A stretch of DNA of 64,000 nucleotides from assembly GCF_902167145.1 (NCBI RefSeq), contig NC_050098.1:17504501-17568500 (forward strand). Direction: 5' to 3'. This DNA comes from Zea mays. Taxonomy: Eukaryota; Streptophyta; Magnoliopsida; Poales; Poaceae. Under the pieces are notes generated by a model. It had not been told where the DNA came from. It did not search any database and saw only the letters and a list, made by a program, of their open reading frames with translations. The position numbers and the translations under genes were made by a program. Positions within the stretch are counted from its first letter, which is position 1; the number at the start of each line of letters is the position of its first letter. Positions 42,400 to 54,216 of the stretch are shown piece after piece.

Positions 42400-45300
42400 T
42401 TACATACCAGCTTCCTTAGGTAGGCAATCGGGGAAGTTGGATCTTAAGAATTCCTCGGTTTCCCAAGTAGCTTCCTCCTCTGAGTGATTACTCCACTGGA
42501 CCTTGAACATCTTGATCGATTTAGCCCGAGTTGATCTTTCCTTGCAATCCAGAATCTTGGAGGGGTACTCTTGGTACGAGAGATCTGGCTCTATCTCCAA
42601 TTCTGGCTCTGCTATGATCTCGGTCGGCAATCGAACACACTTCTTTAGCTGAGATACATGGAATACACTGTGAATGGCAGACATCTTTGAAGGTAACTTC
42701 AGCTTGTATGCCACGGGTCCACATGCTTCGATGATCTCATAAGGTCCAATGTAACGAGGGGCTAGCTTGCCTTTGATCCCAAACCTCTGCACTCCCTTGG
42801 TGGGTGATACCTTGAGGTATACGAAACTTCCCACCTCGAACTGGAGAGGTTTCCTTCTTCTATCATGATAGCTCTTCTGCCTGGCCTGAGCAGCTTCTAG
42901 ATTCTTCCTGATTAGCTTGACCTTCCTTTCGGCTTCAGTCACTAAGTCAGGTCCAAAAACTTCTCTTTCACCAGGTTGAGACCAATTGAGTGGTGTCCTG
43001 CACCTTCTTCCATAGAGAGCTTCAAAAGGTGCCATCTTTAGGCTGGATTGATAACTATTGTTATAAGCAAACTCTGCCAAGGAGAGGTGCTTATCCCAGT
43101 TCTTGCCACAATCGATCGCACAAGCTCTCAGCATATCCTCCAGAATCTGGTTTACCCTTTCCGTCTGACCATCAGTCTGTGGGTGGTAAGCTGAACTCCT
43201 GATTAGCTTGGTTCCCAAAGACTCTTGCAATTGTTCCCAAAATCTGGCAACAAATTGGGCTCCTCGGTCAAAAACAATGGTCCGAGGTAATCCATGCAAA
43301 CACACGATCCGGTCAATATACAATTCTGCATACTTCTGAGCCTTATCAGTGGTGTGCACAGGAAGAAAATGTGCCACTTTCGTCAATCGGTCCACAATAA
43401 CCCAAATTGAATCATGATGACGAGAGGTGTTGGGCAAACCCACAATGAAATCCATGCTGATGTCGTCCCACTTCCACGAAGGTACGGATAGTGGTTGCAA
43501 GGCTCCAGCGGACTTCAAGTGGCTTGCCTTAATCCTCTGACAGGTGTCACACTCTGATACATACTGGGCTATCTCCCTCTTCATTCTGGTCCACCAGTAC
43601 AAAAGCTTCAGATCATGGTACATCTTGGTGCTTCCCGGATGCATAGAGAATTTGGAGAGATGAGCCTCATCCAAAATTTTCTTCTTGAGATCCTGATCCT
43701 TAGGAACTACCAATCTGCTTTTGAACCATAACACACCTTTCTCATCCTGGCGGAAACAATTGTACTTTTCAACCTTCTGATGGAGATTTTTCTTGATAAT
43801 CTGCACTCCCTTGTCACTGAGCTGGGCCATGATAATCTGGTCTTGCAAGGCTGGCTCAACAGAAAGGTGAGACAAAGAACCAGAAGAAATCACTTCAATA
43901 TGCATCTTGCTCAACTCATCACACAAGGTGTTAATGCGAGAATCCATCAAAATACAATTGCATTGCAACTTCCGACTCAAGGCATCTGCTACTACATTAG
44001 CCTTCCCTGGGTGATAATGTACCTCCAGGTCATAATCCTTGATCAGCTCTAGCCATCTTCTCTGCCTCATGTTGAGATCAGCCTGAGTAAAAATGTACTT
44101 AAGGCTCTTATGATCAGTGAAGATGTTGCAGTGGGTTCCCATTAGATAGTGCCTCCACATCTTCAATGCATGAACCACTGCTGCTAACTCAAGGTCATGA
44201 GTGGGATAATTTTGCTCATGAGGCCTGAGTGCTCTTGAGGCATAAGCAATGACTCGGTTGTCTTGCATCAAGACACAACCTAGCCCGGTGCCAGAGGCAT
44301 CACAATATACATCAAAAGGCTTGCTGCTGTCGGGTTGCGCCAATACTGGTGCTGTGGTCAGATGCTGCCTTAACGCATGGAAGGCATCTTCACACTTCTG
44401 ACTCCACACAAATTTGACTTCTTTCTTCAGCAACTCAGTAATAGGCTTCGCAATTCGAGAGAAGTCCGGAATAAATCTTCGGTAATAACCAGCCAATCCC
44501 AGAAAACTCCGAATCTGGCGAACAGTCGTTGGTGGCCTCCAGTTCATCACCTCTTGCACTTTATCAGGATCAACAGCTATTCCAGCCTGAGAGATAATGT
44601 GACCCAAGAATTTGATTTCCTTTAGCCAAAAATCACACTTGGATAGCTTGGCATAAAGGTGGTGCTCTCGCAGACGTTGAAGCACTACATGCAAATGCCC
44701 GACATGTTCTTCTTCGTTCTTTGAGTACACCAGAATATCATCGATGAAAACCACCACGAACTTGTCCAATTCCGGCATGAAAACAGAATTCATCAGATAC
44801 ATGAAATATGCTGGTGCATTTGTCAGCCCGAATGACATCACCAAGAATTCATACAGCCCATATCTGGTTGAGAATGCCGTCTTCGGAATATCACTTGCTC
44901 GTATTTTGATCTGATGGTAGCCAGAGCGAAGGTCTATCTTGGAAAACACCTTGGCCCCGACCAACTGGTCAAAGAGAACATCAATACGAGGCAAAGGATA
45001 CTTGTTCTTGATAGTTACCGCATTAAGAGGGCGGTAATCTATACACAGCCTCAAGCTTTCATCCTTCTTCTTCACAAACAGTGCTGGACATCCCCAAGGC
45101 GAAGTGCTTGGGCGAATGAATCCCTTATCCAGCAACTCTTGCAATTGCTTCTTCAACTCTGCCAACTCAGCGGGTGGCATTCGGTAGGGCCTCTTGGAAA
45201 TTGGGGTCGTTCCCGATTGCAACTCGATGGCGAATTCAATATCCCGGTCCGGTGGCATTCCTGGCAATTCATCAGGAAAGACATCTGCATACTCATAGAC

Positions 45301-46830
45301 CACTGGGATCTTCTTCAAGGGTAACTCCGTCATAGAGAAAGCACATGACTGAGAAGAACCCTGACTAGGCAGAATCAAAGTGAAATTCCCGCAGAAGGGA
45401 GAATTAACTTCCACGGTACGACTAGCTACATCAAGCACAACTTGGTGCAAGGTCATCCAATTTGCTCCTAGAATAATGTCCACATTTTCCAATCCCAATA
45501 CAAGAAGAGTGGTTTTGATAATGTGGCTTCCCAGTTGAATAGGCACACTTTGGTTTAATTGATTAGTTGCAATTTTACCCCCAGGTGTGACTATCATGAA
45601 TGACCATTTTGAGTGAGAGAATGGCAGTTTGCAATTAGCACTGAACTTTTGGCTAATGAAACTATGAGATGCACCAGAATCAAACAGAATTAAAGCAGGT
45701 TGATTATAAACTGAAAAAGTACCGGTCATGATAGGAGCTCCTTCTGGCACTTCCTCCAGAGCAGTGAAGTTGAGCTTCCCTTGCCTGACTTGCACCTTCT
45801 GCTTTCTTCCCTTGTCTTGATTTGGTGCTGGCATCTGCCTCTGCTGGTTCCTGGGACAATTCTTGGCATAGTGGCCCACATTGCCACAAGTGAAACACTT
45901 GTTCCCATTGCCCTGGCGGAACTGCTGCTGCTGCGGAGGTTGATTGTTCCTTGGGGCGGGAGCTGGATAGCGGTTGGGTGCCGGCTGCTGCTGCTGCTGA
46001 GGTGGCCTGATCACCCATCTGCCTGCCTGCTGCTGAAAACCCCTGCTCTGATTGTGAGAAACAATCCGGAACCTCTGAGCCTGAGCGGATGGTGCTGCCA
46101 TTGGTGCCTTTCTCTTCTTCTCTGCCCGGTGAGCAACAATGCAATCCTCCTGAGAGATGGCCATGTTGACCGACTCATTGAAGCTATCAGCCCGGACAGT
46201 GTTGAGTTGTTCCCGCAGTTTGGTATTGAGACCCCTGCGGAAGCGATCCCTCTTCTTCTCATCAGAATCAGCATGATACCCTGCATACTGGCATAAGTCG
46301 TTGAAGGCTTGCGCATACTGCAGTACCGTGCAGGTTCCTTGATTAAGGGCCAGAAATTCATTCAACTTCCGATCAAGAATGCCAGTTGGAATGTGGTGTC
46401 CTCTGAAGGCAGTCTTGAATTCCTCCCAAGATACCTCACGATCAGCGGGGAGCATAGCACGGAAGTGGTCCCACCAAGTCCGAGCAGGGCCGCGAAGCTG
46501 CTGTGCGGCGAAGCGAGCCTTGGCCTCATCAGGGCAGTCTCCTGTGAGGAGGGGAAACTTGGACTCGACGACGCGAAGCCATACGTCGGCGTCCAACGGA
46601 TCCTCTGCCTTGGTGAACAAGGGCGGCTGCGTGCTCAGAAACTCTTGGTAAGTTGCCATAGCCGGAGGTCGCTGATGCTGGCCTCCACCATGATGCTGAG
46701 GGTGGGGCTGGCGCTGCAAGAGCTGTCGCAGAATCTCATTCTGTTGGGCCATCAGCTCCTGCACTGTGGGAGCTGGAGGAGGTGGCGGGGGAGCTTGCTC
46801 ATTCTGCCCGCGACGCTGCCTCGCTGCCAT
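42400..46830 (-). CDS. gag-pol: E gag-pol polyprotein, copy 2, intact
   Basis: Same length and domain order as copy 1, with ATG 46830 after TGTTTTCAG and the open frame from 46884. About six residues differ: Q/R in GILDxKLNEF, R/Q in RExLNTV, G/W in KxSFMIV, C/Y in VVxEYAD, and AR/VG in EEHxxHLH near the RT active site. The catalytic motifs (DSG, IDD, D-D-35-E) and the chromodomain are unchanged. Both copies therefore remain potentially functional enzymes. Confidence 0.93.
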   Translation of the reverse strand: MAARQRRGQNEQAPPPPPPAPTVQELMAQQNEILRQLLQRQPHPQHHGGGQHQRPPAMATYQEFLSTQPPLFTKAEDPLDADVWLRVVESKFPLLTGDCPDEAKARFAAQQLRGPARTWWDHFRAMLPADREVSWEEFKTAFRGHHIPTGILDRKLNEFLALNQGTCTVLQYAQAFNDLCQYAGYHADSDEKKRDRFRRGLNTKLREQLNTVRADSFNESVNMAISQEDCIVAHRAEKKRKAPMAAPSAQAQRFRIVSHNQSRGFQQQAGRWVIRPPQQQQQPAPNRYPAPAPRNNQPPQQQQFRQGNGNKCFTCGNVGHYAKNCPRNQQRQMPAPNQDKGRKQKVQVRQGKLNFTALEEVPEGAPIMTGTFSVYNQPALILFDSGASHSFISQKFSANCKLPFSHSKWSFMIVTPGGKIATNQLNQSVPIQLGSHIIKTTLLVLGLENVDIILGANWMTLHQVVLDVASRTVEVNSPFCGNFTLILPSQGSSQSCAFSMTELPLKKIPVVYEYADVFPDELPGMPPDRDIEFAIELQSGTTPISKRPYRMPPAELAELKKQLQELLDKGFIRPSTSPWGCPALFVKKKDESLRLCIDYRPLNAVTIKNKYPLPRIDVLFDQLVGAKVFSKIDLRSGYHQIKIRASDIPKTAFSTRYGLYEFLVMSFGLTNAPAYFMYLMNSVFMPELDKFVVVFIDDILVYSKNEEEHVGHLHVVLQRLREHHLYAKLSKCDFWLKEIKFLGHIISQAGIAVDPDKVQEVMNWRPPTTVRQIRSFLGLAGYYRRFIPDFSRIAKPITELLKKEVKFVWSQKCEDAFHALRQHLTTAPVLAQPDSSKPFDVYCDASGTGLGCVLMQDNRVIAYASRALRPHEQNYPTHDLELAAVVHALKMWRHYLMGTHCNIFTDHKSLKYIFTQADLNMRQRRWLELIKDYDLEVHYHPGKANVVADALSRKLQCNCILMDSRINTLCDELSKMHIEVISSGSLSHLSVEPALQDQIIMAQLSDKGVQIIKKNLHQKVEKYNCFRQDEKGVLWFKSRLVVPKDQDLKKKILDEAHLSKFSMHPGSTKMYHDLKLLYWWTRMKREIAQYVSECDTCQRIKASHLKSAGALQPLSVPSWKWDDISMDFIVGLPNTSRHHDSIWVIVDRLTKVAHFLPVHTTDKAQKYAELYIDRIVCLHGLPRTIVFDRGAQFVARFWEQLQESLGTKLIRSSAYHPQTDGQTERVNQILEDMLRACAIDCGKNWDKHLSLAEFAYNNSYQSSLKMAPFEALYGRRCRTPLNWSQPGEREVFGPDLVTEAERKVKLIRKNLEAAQARQKSYHDRRRKPLQFEVGSFVYLKVSPTKGVQRFGIKGKLAPRYIGPYEIIEACGPVAYKLKLPSKMSAIHSVFHVSQLKKCVRLPTEIIAEPELEIEPDLSYQEYPSKILDCKERSTRAKSIKMFKVQWSNHSEEEATWETEEFLRSNFPDCLPKEAGM

Positions 46831-47087
46831 CTGAAAACAGAGATTGTCGCCATTGTTATCCCAACTCACATTTCCGAACGTCAAGATATCATCTCATATG
46901 GAAGAAAAATGCCATAATCATAATATTAGGTTCGAAATGAAGATAACATGGTGACAAGGATCCCACAGATATCAAAAGTTTACAGGGTTACATTAATCAG
47001 GGGAAGGTACCCACAAGCCTAGTCCAAAATGTGATACTACTAAGCTCGCATAGGTTTCTATCCGCCTAAAAACGTCAAAGCGACTGC

Positions 47088-47963
47088 TTAACCCTGAGCG
47101 GTGGAAGCGACACTGGATACGGGTGAAGGAGGCATCGCGGAGGTAGTCCCATTGGCACCAGGGGCTGGTCCTAGCTCCTCGGGAGCCTCTTCTCCCTCGC
47201 TTCCTGCTTCATTGGCCTCCATCTCCAGGTGGTGCATGTCCAAGTGGTCATTTGCTTCCTCGAGTTCCCTCTGCACGTCGTGAAGCTGGTTCTCCAAGAC
47301 ATCAATGGTGTTGTCTCGGATCTCCACTTGCTGCTCCAGGGTAGCGATACGCTGGCTCAGCCTCTCCACCTGCAGATCCTTCTCCACCAACTCTGTGGAT
47401 AGGTCGACCACAAAATCTTCCTGACTGTCGAGAGTGAGCTTGGCAGTCTGAGCGGTGTTAGCAAGAAGTGTCATAGCATCGCTCTGAAGGGCCTGAAGGC
47501 GGTACAGCGCACTCATGCACTGAACAGTGACCCTCCCAACCAAGTCAGGATACATTGCCCACACATCCTTCACATGGCTCACGCGGTTACACCACATGGG
47601 ATCATCCTTCTTCTCAGCAGGGAAGAGTCCCAAGGGGTGCATCACCATCTCCAGGGGATGGTAGCCACAGAAAGTCGTCAGAGTCTTCATGGCTGCTGCC
47701 TCAACGGTGTCGTCCGTCCTGAGTCCAATCGTCTCGGAATCAAGAGAACGCCAACCCGGCTGAAGGGGATGAGCCTCCAAAGTCAACCAGACCCGACAAC
47801 GAGGTACCCGATGCTCCTCATACAACTGCACCGTGTACAAAGGGGGCGTAGGGTAACCGGCAGAGTTAAGCACTTCCCACAAGATGGAAGGAAAGCCATC
47901 GCGAGAAAGGAAGTCAGAACTGAAACGAGAGTCTCCTCCACTGGCGGGGGTGGGTGAATTCAT
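47088..47963 (-). CDS. E orf0, copy 2, intact, 291 aa
   Basis: The uninterrupted version of the copy 1 frame, starting ATG 47963 right after CCCTTCCGCAG and ending ASTAQG. The N-terminal 190 residues match no family I recognise. Residues about 195-245 form a predicted coiled coil, followed by an acidic, Pro/Ser-rich end. It lies between the PBS (48338-48327) and gag-pol, so it is a candidate product of the same transcript. Confidence 0.82.
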   Translation of the reverse strand: MNSPTPASGGDSRFSSDFLSRDGFPSILWEVLNSAGYPTPPLYTVQLYEEHRVPRCRVWLTLEAHPLQPGWRSLDSETIGLRTDDTVEAAAMKTLTTFCGYHPLEMVMHPLGLFPAEKKDDPMWCNRVSHVKDVWAMYPDLVGRVTVQCMSALYRLQALQSDAMTLLANTAQTAKLTLDSQEDFVVDLSTELVEKDLQVERLSQRIATLEQQVEIRDNTIDVLENQLHDVQRELEEANDHLDMHHLEMEANEAGSEGEEAPEELGPAPGANGTTSAMPPSPVSSVASTAQG

Positions 47964-48326
47964 CTGCGGAAGGGAATCAAAGATAAAGATTACGGTGGAA
48001 GGAAAAGAAAAAGAGAGCCCGGATGGTTTTAAAGAAAAGGGGTTAGCTCAAATTTTAATTCCTCTTTGTGTTTTATAATGCATGCATGCTGAAAGAAACG
48101 TTGCCTCTCAAAAGGAAAATAGGGTGCCTTTTTAGGGCATCCATAAAAATATAAGTACTGGCCCACAGGGCCTAATTAATTAGCCACCTATTTCTCCCTC
48201 TATGCCTAAGGCCTTTCGTCCTAGGTCTAGCGATCTAGTCCTGACGATCCGTAGTAGTTTCTAGGCAAGTTTTAGGTTTTGAAAATTGGTATCCATGGTT
48301 TATTGTCCTTCTCTGTGGTGGAATTT

Positions 48327-48338
48327 GCTCCGATACCA
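48327..48338 (-). other. Primer binding site, E copy 2
   Basis: TGGTATCGGAGC on the minus strand, two bases from LTR3. The noncoding leader 47964-48326 follows. Confidence 0.8.
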
Positions 48339-48340
48339 GC

Positions 48341-51300
48341 TGTGGCGGAACCACCCGAATTATTCCAGCTTAAGTGCCTAAGTCACGCCCCAGGGGTCGC
48401 GATACACTTAAATCGGAATAACCCGTTAGTCCCTCAGATCTAGTCTGATAGAGCCACTTAACCAGGATCAAATTCCACAATCTCACTCGAAGGTGAGTCA
48501 CAGAAGAAATACATTAAAACAGGGAAACCTCAAATTAAGTACTGAGTTATTACATAAATCGGAGTTTTGAGTAGCAAATAAGTTCATAAATTAAAGTGCA
48601 GCGGATAATCAATGTCGTCGGTAATGAGGAAATGGGCAAGGCCTAGCCCACTACTCCTCATGCTCCTCTCCTGCCGGAGCAACATCCCACTCGACCGTCC
48701 AACCCGGTGGCAGGGTGGTAGGCCAAGTCACACCATCAACTACATCCTGCATGGTACCTGCAAAAATGGTGCCACAAGCAAGGCTGAGTATACTAATACT
48801 CAGCTAGACTTAACCGGTGTGAGGAGTCTACTCCTCTACCTCTAGACTATGCAGCTGTTTGGCTGAGGGGTTTGGTTTGCCAAAAGCACTAGCTGTTTCT
48901 AAAATCAAATTTTAGCTTTTCATATTCTACCATCATTAACTTAGCTAGATTTGCTCCTTCTAAGCATCCATGGTAACAATCAATTAGTTCAATCAACAAG
49001 TTATCTCATATAACCACATTTCACTTCTTACTCGATGTAGTACAAGGAATCAAGCAGTCTCATTAGCTGCGAGAAGCAGACGATTCGAATCGAGTTTTAA
49101 ACCTTGCAAGGTAAACCTAAACACACGGCATGTCAGGGTACTCCAACCCCACACATGACAACCGTCCCCATCGATTCCCCGTTCGCGTCCAGGCCTCACC
49201 GCCTTGGCATACAATGCTCCACTGACCCCGGCTGCCGCCGTGCAGTGACCGCACTTGTACCCACCATAGCTAGCATGGGAGACCCTATCTCAGGTCGCAT
49301 GAGGGATAAAGTCCGCGCCCGGCTTCACTCAGGTACTAGGTTTACCGGTTACCATTTTTCCCGGCATGTGCTTAGTACATTCAAAAGCTTGACTCAGGTA
49401 TCCACACATTAATCCTTAATTCATTTTTCCCGTCTCATGGACAAGGCATCCTCCCTGGATCCAAATCCATAGACCAACATAGATCCCGTTATCAAGATGA
49501 ATACAATCAATTCCTGACCTCGCGCGAGTGCTAGAAAAATCACTCGACTTCTACCGAGATCCTGATTAGCAAGCAGCTACTCGACCTAGCATACTAGTAT
49601 TCATCTCAAAAAGGAATCCTAAGTTCATGCAACTAGAGGTTTCAAGCAACTCCTACACTTAAGTGCACATTGCAATCCTACAAGCATTAAGTGTAGTAAA
49701 GTAGCATATAATAACACGGTTATGCATAAAACCGGGGCTTGCCTTCAATTGCTGGGGCTGCGGGGAGATCCTCAATAGCAGCCTCTGAAGCCTGCTCCTG
49801 GTCCTCCTCTTGGACAGGTCCTTGCTCGGGGATGAGCACGTACTCTCCGTCGGCAAGATTACAATCTAATGAATGCAATGCGTAAGATATATGCATGGTA
49901 TGATATGTGCTTTTAGAAATTACAACTTAAAAGATGTATGACCTTTTGAAAACAAGTTAACTTTACTTATGTAAAACCCTTTAGTGGTACACTTGGTAAA
50001 TTGGTTTAAACTTAGCTAAGGTAAGTAGTAGATTAAATTTTGGGGTTCCTCTAAATTCCTTTTAAGTCTCAGGGAGAATTAATAAGTTCTCAAGTTAGAC
50101 TTATTGAGGTGGGGTTTATTTCTTCTTTTCTTTTTCTTTTATTCTTTTAATGTTTTGGAGTAGGTTTGAACTACAAGTTGCTTTTATAAAATTCCAAAAA
50201 TTCTGCAAAAATTACAGTGGCTTGTTACTGGTGTGTGTTGCTCTGTCTCAAAATTTGGGGATCAGAAAGTGAATAGTTTTCTCTGGACAAAATTACCAAA
50301 TTTTAGGGAAGAAGGGGTACTTTGAACTACAACTATTATTTAACAGTGGGTAATTCTCAAAAACTTATTTTTGCTGGCTTTTAGGTGTTATAACATGACT
50401 TGATACAAATTTCTAGTTATTAATACCCTTTAATTCTCTCCCTAAGATTTTCTTAAGGTTTCTAGCCAAAGGGGTGCTTTCTACTACCACTATATTTGAA
50501 AAACATCAAACAACAGAGTTCTTATTTTTCTTAGTTGGTATTTTGTGCAAGAGCAATCATTCTGAAGTTTGGCTTCCTTTTGCTTAAGGATAGGGGTGGT
50601 TTGCATTATTTGAATTAAATGGCCTTTCTCATAAATTACTAGCAAAAGGTATGGGTTTACTTCTTTTTCATGGGTTTGCATTTTTCTCTGGTGGATTGTC
50701 TCATCAGGGACTTAGCTAATTTTTGGTTGCCCATTATCACATTATTTGGGGTTGTTCATGATTTAGTTGGAAAATGCCTTATTATCACTTTGCATTTAAT
50801 TTCCTTTCTTAAAGAGTTGGGCTGGGGTGCTCTGTATTTTTGCAGTGGGGCTCTGGTGGTTATAAGTTCACTAGATTTTTATCAATCACTTTGGTTATAG
50901 TTTTGTAATTCTAATAATTGATTTTCAGTCTATATAAGGCTACATAAATCATCTTAATTAAAAACTGGTCCAAATTAATGATCTCTGTATTTTTCCTAGG
51001 TTCTCTGTTACATAAGTAAACTAGGAAAAATATTATTAATCACTGTTCATTAATTTCTAAGGCCTTTCTGATTTTCTCTAAGTTTTGGACAAAATAGCTT
51101 TAAATGAATAACTACATCATAATCTATAATGCTGGGGTTCCTACTATTTTTAAACAGTGTCTAATTAAGGTATAAACATCTACAAATTTTCTTAAGCTCA
51201 GCACAAAAGAAAAACTAATTTTCCTTAATTAAACAAGGTTTAGGGGGTTTCTGTTTTTAATTTTAAACTCTAAACTTTAGAACAAAAAGCATATGGTTCA

Positions 51301-53024
51301 CTATTTTTAAAAGACAGATTATAATATTCCAAAGCTAGCAAAATTGGTTTGACAACTTTTTATTAAGATTTCATCAAGTTATAGATTTTCTAAGTTCTCT
51401 GGTTATTTTGAAAAGAATAACAGAATTGATTAAATGGAAATCCACTTTGCACTGGGGTCCCTGGCGGTTTTCTAAGTTTTCCTCGCGAATCAGTCCTTAG
51501 GTTACTATTCACATGAGTCGCTGACATTACAGAAAACCCCTCGGGTTCTACAGATCCTAACCCGAGGTCCTTCTTCTACCTTAAACAGTAGCTGCGGCGA
51601 AGAAAAGGGCGGAGGGGCTTACCGGCGGCGAGACTGTTCCGGTGAAGTGGTCGAGGGTGAAGGGGAGGTCGCGGGGATCACAACGGTGTGCGGAACGCCG
51701 TCGGAGATGGCCGGAGTCGGTCGGTCCACGCGCGCAGGCGGGGATGCTCGTCGGCGGCGAGGAGACCGGCCTGGTCACGGCGAGATAGTTCAATTAAATA
51801 GGTCAGGGAGGTTCACGGGATGCCAGAGAAGACATGAGCGAAAGGAATTGGGCGGAGACTCACTGGATAGCTTGGTCCACGCGCGGCGGCGGAAGACCGA
51901 AGTCCGGTGAGGTTGATCTCGGGCCTCCGGGGAAGTCCGGTCGGGTCCGAAGGCTTGGCGAGCTTCACGGGCTACTGGCGGAGCTAGCCGAAGCACTGGC
52001 TTGCCCAGAGGATGGCTGGGGGGGCTGGCCACGGTGGCCGAAGCTCTGGCGGCAATGGCGGGCGGAATTGAGCTCGCCGGAGCTAAGGGAAAGGGGCTGG
52101 CCGGTGAGGGTGAGTGCGGGGCGAAGAGAGGTGCGCCCGGGGAGGCTTTATAGGCGCGGCGCGGTGCACGGGCGGTCGTGGACCGGCGAGTGCGCGCGGG
52201 CGTGCACTGGGAAGGCGCGGTGCGCGAACGGGCGTGAACCAGGGGTGTCAGCCGCGGTCGAACACGTGTTCCCGTTGCCTCTGCCCCTGTTCAAGCGCCG
52301 ATTGGGAGCAAATCTTCGCGAATTTGGGCAAGATCACTGCAAGGGATTTGTTCACCAGACCAAGCTTTGTCTTTTGTGTACGGACGACGTGCGGTTTTAG
52401 GCTAGGGACAGGGAGTTGTAGCGTCACCAAGGTGCCAGTGTCAGAATGCCTGGTCCCGAGGTTGAGCTGCGCCAAAACCGTGTCAAAAGAATTTGGTTTG
52501 AGTTCAAACTTTCCCAGAATGTGTTCAAGGTAATTTGGCACGACTTTGATATTTGGATCTTCTGGCTTTGAGTTTGGAAAAGCAGAGAACACAGATGATC
52601 TTTGAGAAGAGGTCTGAAATTCAGAAATTCAGAAATCTGAATTTCTCTAAGGGTTCATTGATCAAGGGCTGTTTTGGAGATTTAATTGAGTTATTTTGGC
52701 TAAGCCTTCTCAATCTTTCTTGTTGCTTAATAAATATACTTTAACTTATATAATTGGCTCAACTCAAAATTTTAAACTTTTCATTCCCTTTTCACATCTT
52801 CTTGAATTTTGTTCATGGGATTTACTTAGGGTTTTGAATTAGGGTTGCACATTCTTACCTTTCAAAAGTCTCAATTGTTTTGATCATGACACTTTTAAGT
52901 ATATACTTGGTGAATTCTTTCTCACTTAATTTGTTTTGTTGTTCATGCTTACTTTGGTTCACATAAAATGATGGTTCTTGGTTTGGCATTTGAGAAAAAC
53001 CCTGAGGGACACTGGGGTGTCACA
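48341..53024 (-). repeat. E LTR3 (5' LTR of internal copy 2), 4684 bp
   Basis: TATAAA at 52152-52147, and both exon-like frames are open (49865-49743 and 48757-48651). The outer end at 53024 is followed by GACCG and the resumed D LTR. Confidence 0.88.
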
Positions 53025-53029
53025 GACCG

Positions 53030-53429
53030 TTGGCTCACCGGACAGTCCGGGGCACACCGGACAGTCCGGTGAATTTTAGCCGTACGTCGCCGGTGAATTC
53101 CCGAGAGCGGCCACTTCGCTCGAGCCAGCCTGGCGCACCGGACACTGTCCGGTGCGCCACCGGACACTGTCCGGTGCCCCACCGGACAGTCCGGTGCTCC
53201 CAGACTCAGCAGATTCTTGGCTGCTCGAGCCAAGACATTTCCAATTGGATTTTTCCTGTTTCCAGCACTTAGACACAATACATTAGTCCATAAAACAATG
53301 TACTAAGTCTGAGAAACATACCTTTATCCTTGATTTGTACTTTGTCCACCTTTTTACACATAAGCACTTGTGTTGGGCACTAAACCACCAAAATACTTAG
53401 AAATGGCCCAAGGGCACATTTCTCTTTCA
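53030..53429 (-). repeat. 3' LTR of D, proximal part
   Basis: Starts TGAAAGAGAAATGTGCCC on the minus strand at 53429, with the PPT at 53443-53430 beside it. It carries three consecutive dyads at about 53130-53200, where the 5' LTR has two. Confidence 0.88.
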
Positions 53430-54216
53430 ATCTCCCCCTTTTTGGTGATTTATGCCAACACAATATAAAGCAAGTAGAACAAGTACAAAATCAAATCAAA
53501 TTAGAACTCAAAATTGTTTTGATTCAATTTGACATATATGGATCACTCTATGCCACCACTTGGTTTGTTTTTGCAAATCCAACTCAAATTTCTATCTCTA
53601 AGTCAAACACACATGTTAAGACATAAAGAGAGTCATTCCAAAAGAAATTGATTCAAGATTTCAAAAACTCCCCCTTTTTCCCATAATCAATACTTCTCCC
53701 CACAAGAAACCAACTTTTGACAAGAGAGACAACAAAAGAGTTTTGACAAACCAAAAGCTCTATTCTACTGTTTTCAAAATCTCTCAAGTGGTAGCTGATC
53801 CATTTATCGCTATGGCCTTTATTTTCTCCCCCTTTGGCATCAATCACCAAAACGGGATCAATCTTGGCCCTTTAACCCCATTGCCTCACCAAAATCATCA
53901 AAAGAGAACACAAAGGCAATAAGAGTATAAAGATGAACTTGGAAAGTTACTCATTTCATCGGAGTGCAGTGGAAGTCTTGCATGGTCCAAGTCCACCTTT
54001 TCCCTTTCAATTCTCCTTGGAGACTAAAACAACCAAACTCAAGTACATGGTTAGTCTCAAAGGGTCAAGTTGTAGCACAGCTCCCCCTAAATATGTGCAT
54101 CACTTGCAAACAGGACTTGTGAGGTCCAGGGAGTGTTTGTACAACTTGAGCACCGCAATAAGCAACAAAATGCAGAATGAACATGATCAAAAGCATAAAC
54201 ACATGTATGCTACATT
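53430..54216 (-). other. D 3' region with polypurine tracts
   Basis: No supported gene. The PPT AAAAAGGGGGAGAT lies at 53443-53430, and further AAAGGGGGAG-type tracts (read on minus) lie near 53669, 53826 and 54081. This is the multiplied-PPT pattern also seen at 8796-9597. Confidence 0.7.

Larger units (their letters stand above)
26599..53024 (-). mobile_element. Chromovirus complex E: three LTRs, two internal domains
   Basis: It starts TGTGGCGGAACC and ends GGGGTGTCACA, with GACCG at both flanks (26594-26598 and 53025-53029). The layout is LTR1 26599-31283, internal 31284-37468, LTR2 37469-42155, internal 42156-48340, LTR3 48341-53024. LTRs are 4684-4687 bp and internals 6185 bp each. By eye I count about 15 differences between the internals and about 16-22 between LTR pairs. 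It belongs to the Ty3/gypsy chromovirus (Tekay/Del-like) group by its integrase chromodomain, with an upstream orf0 like that reported for rice RIRE3/RIRE8-type elements. This is one insertion followed by a duplication, not two insertions. Confidence 0.9.
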
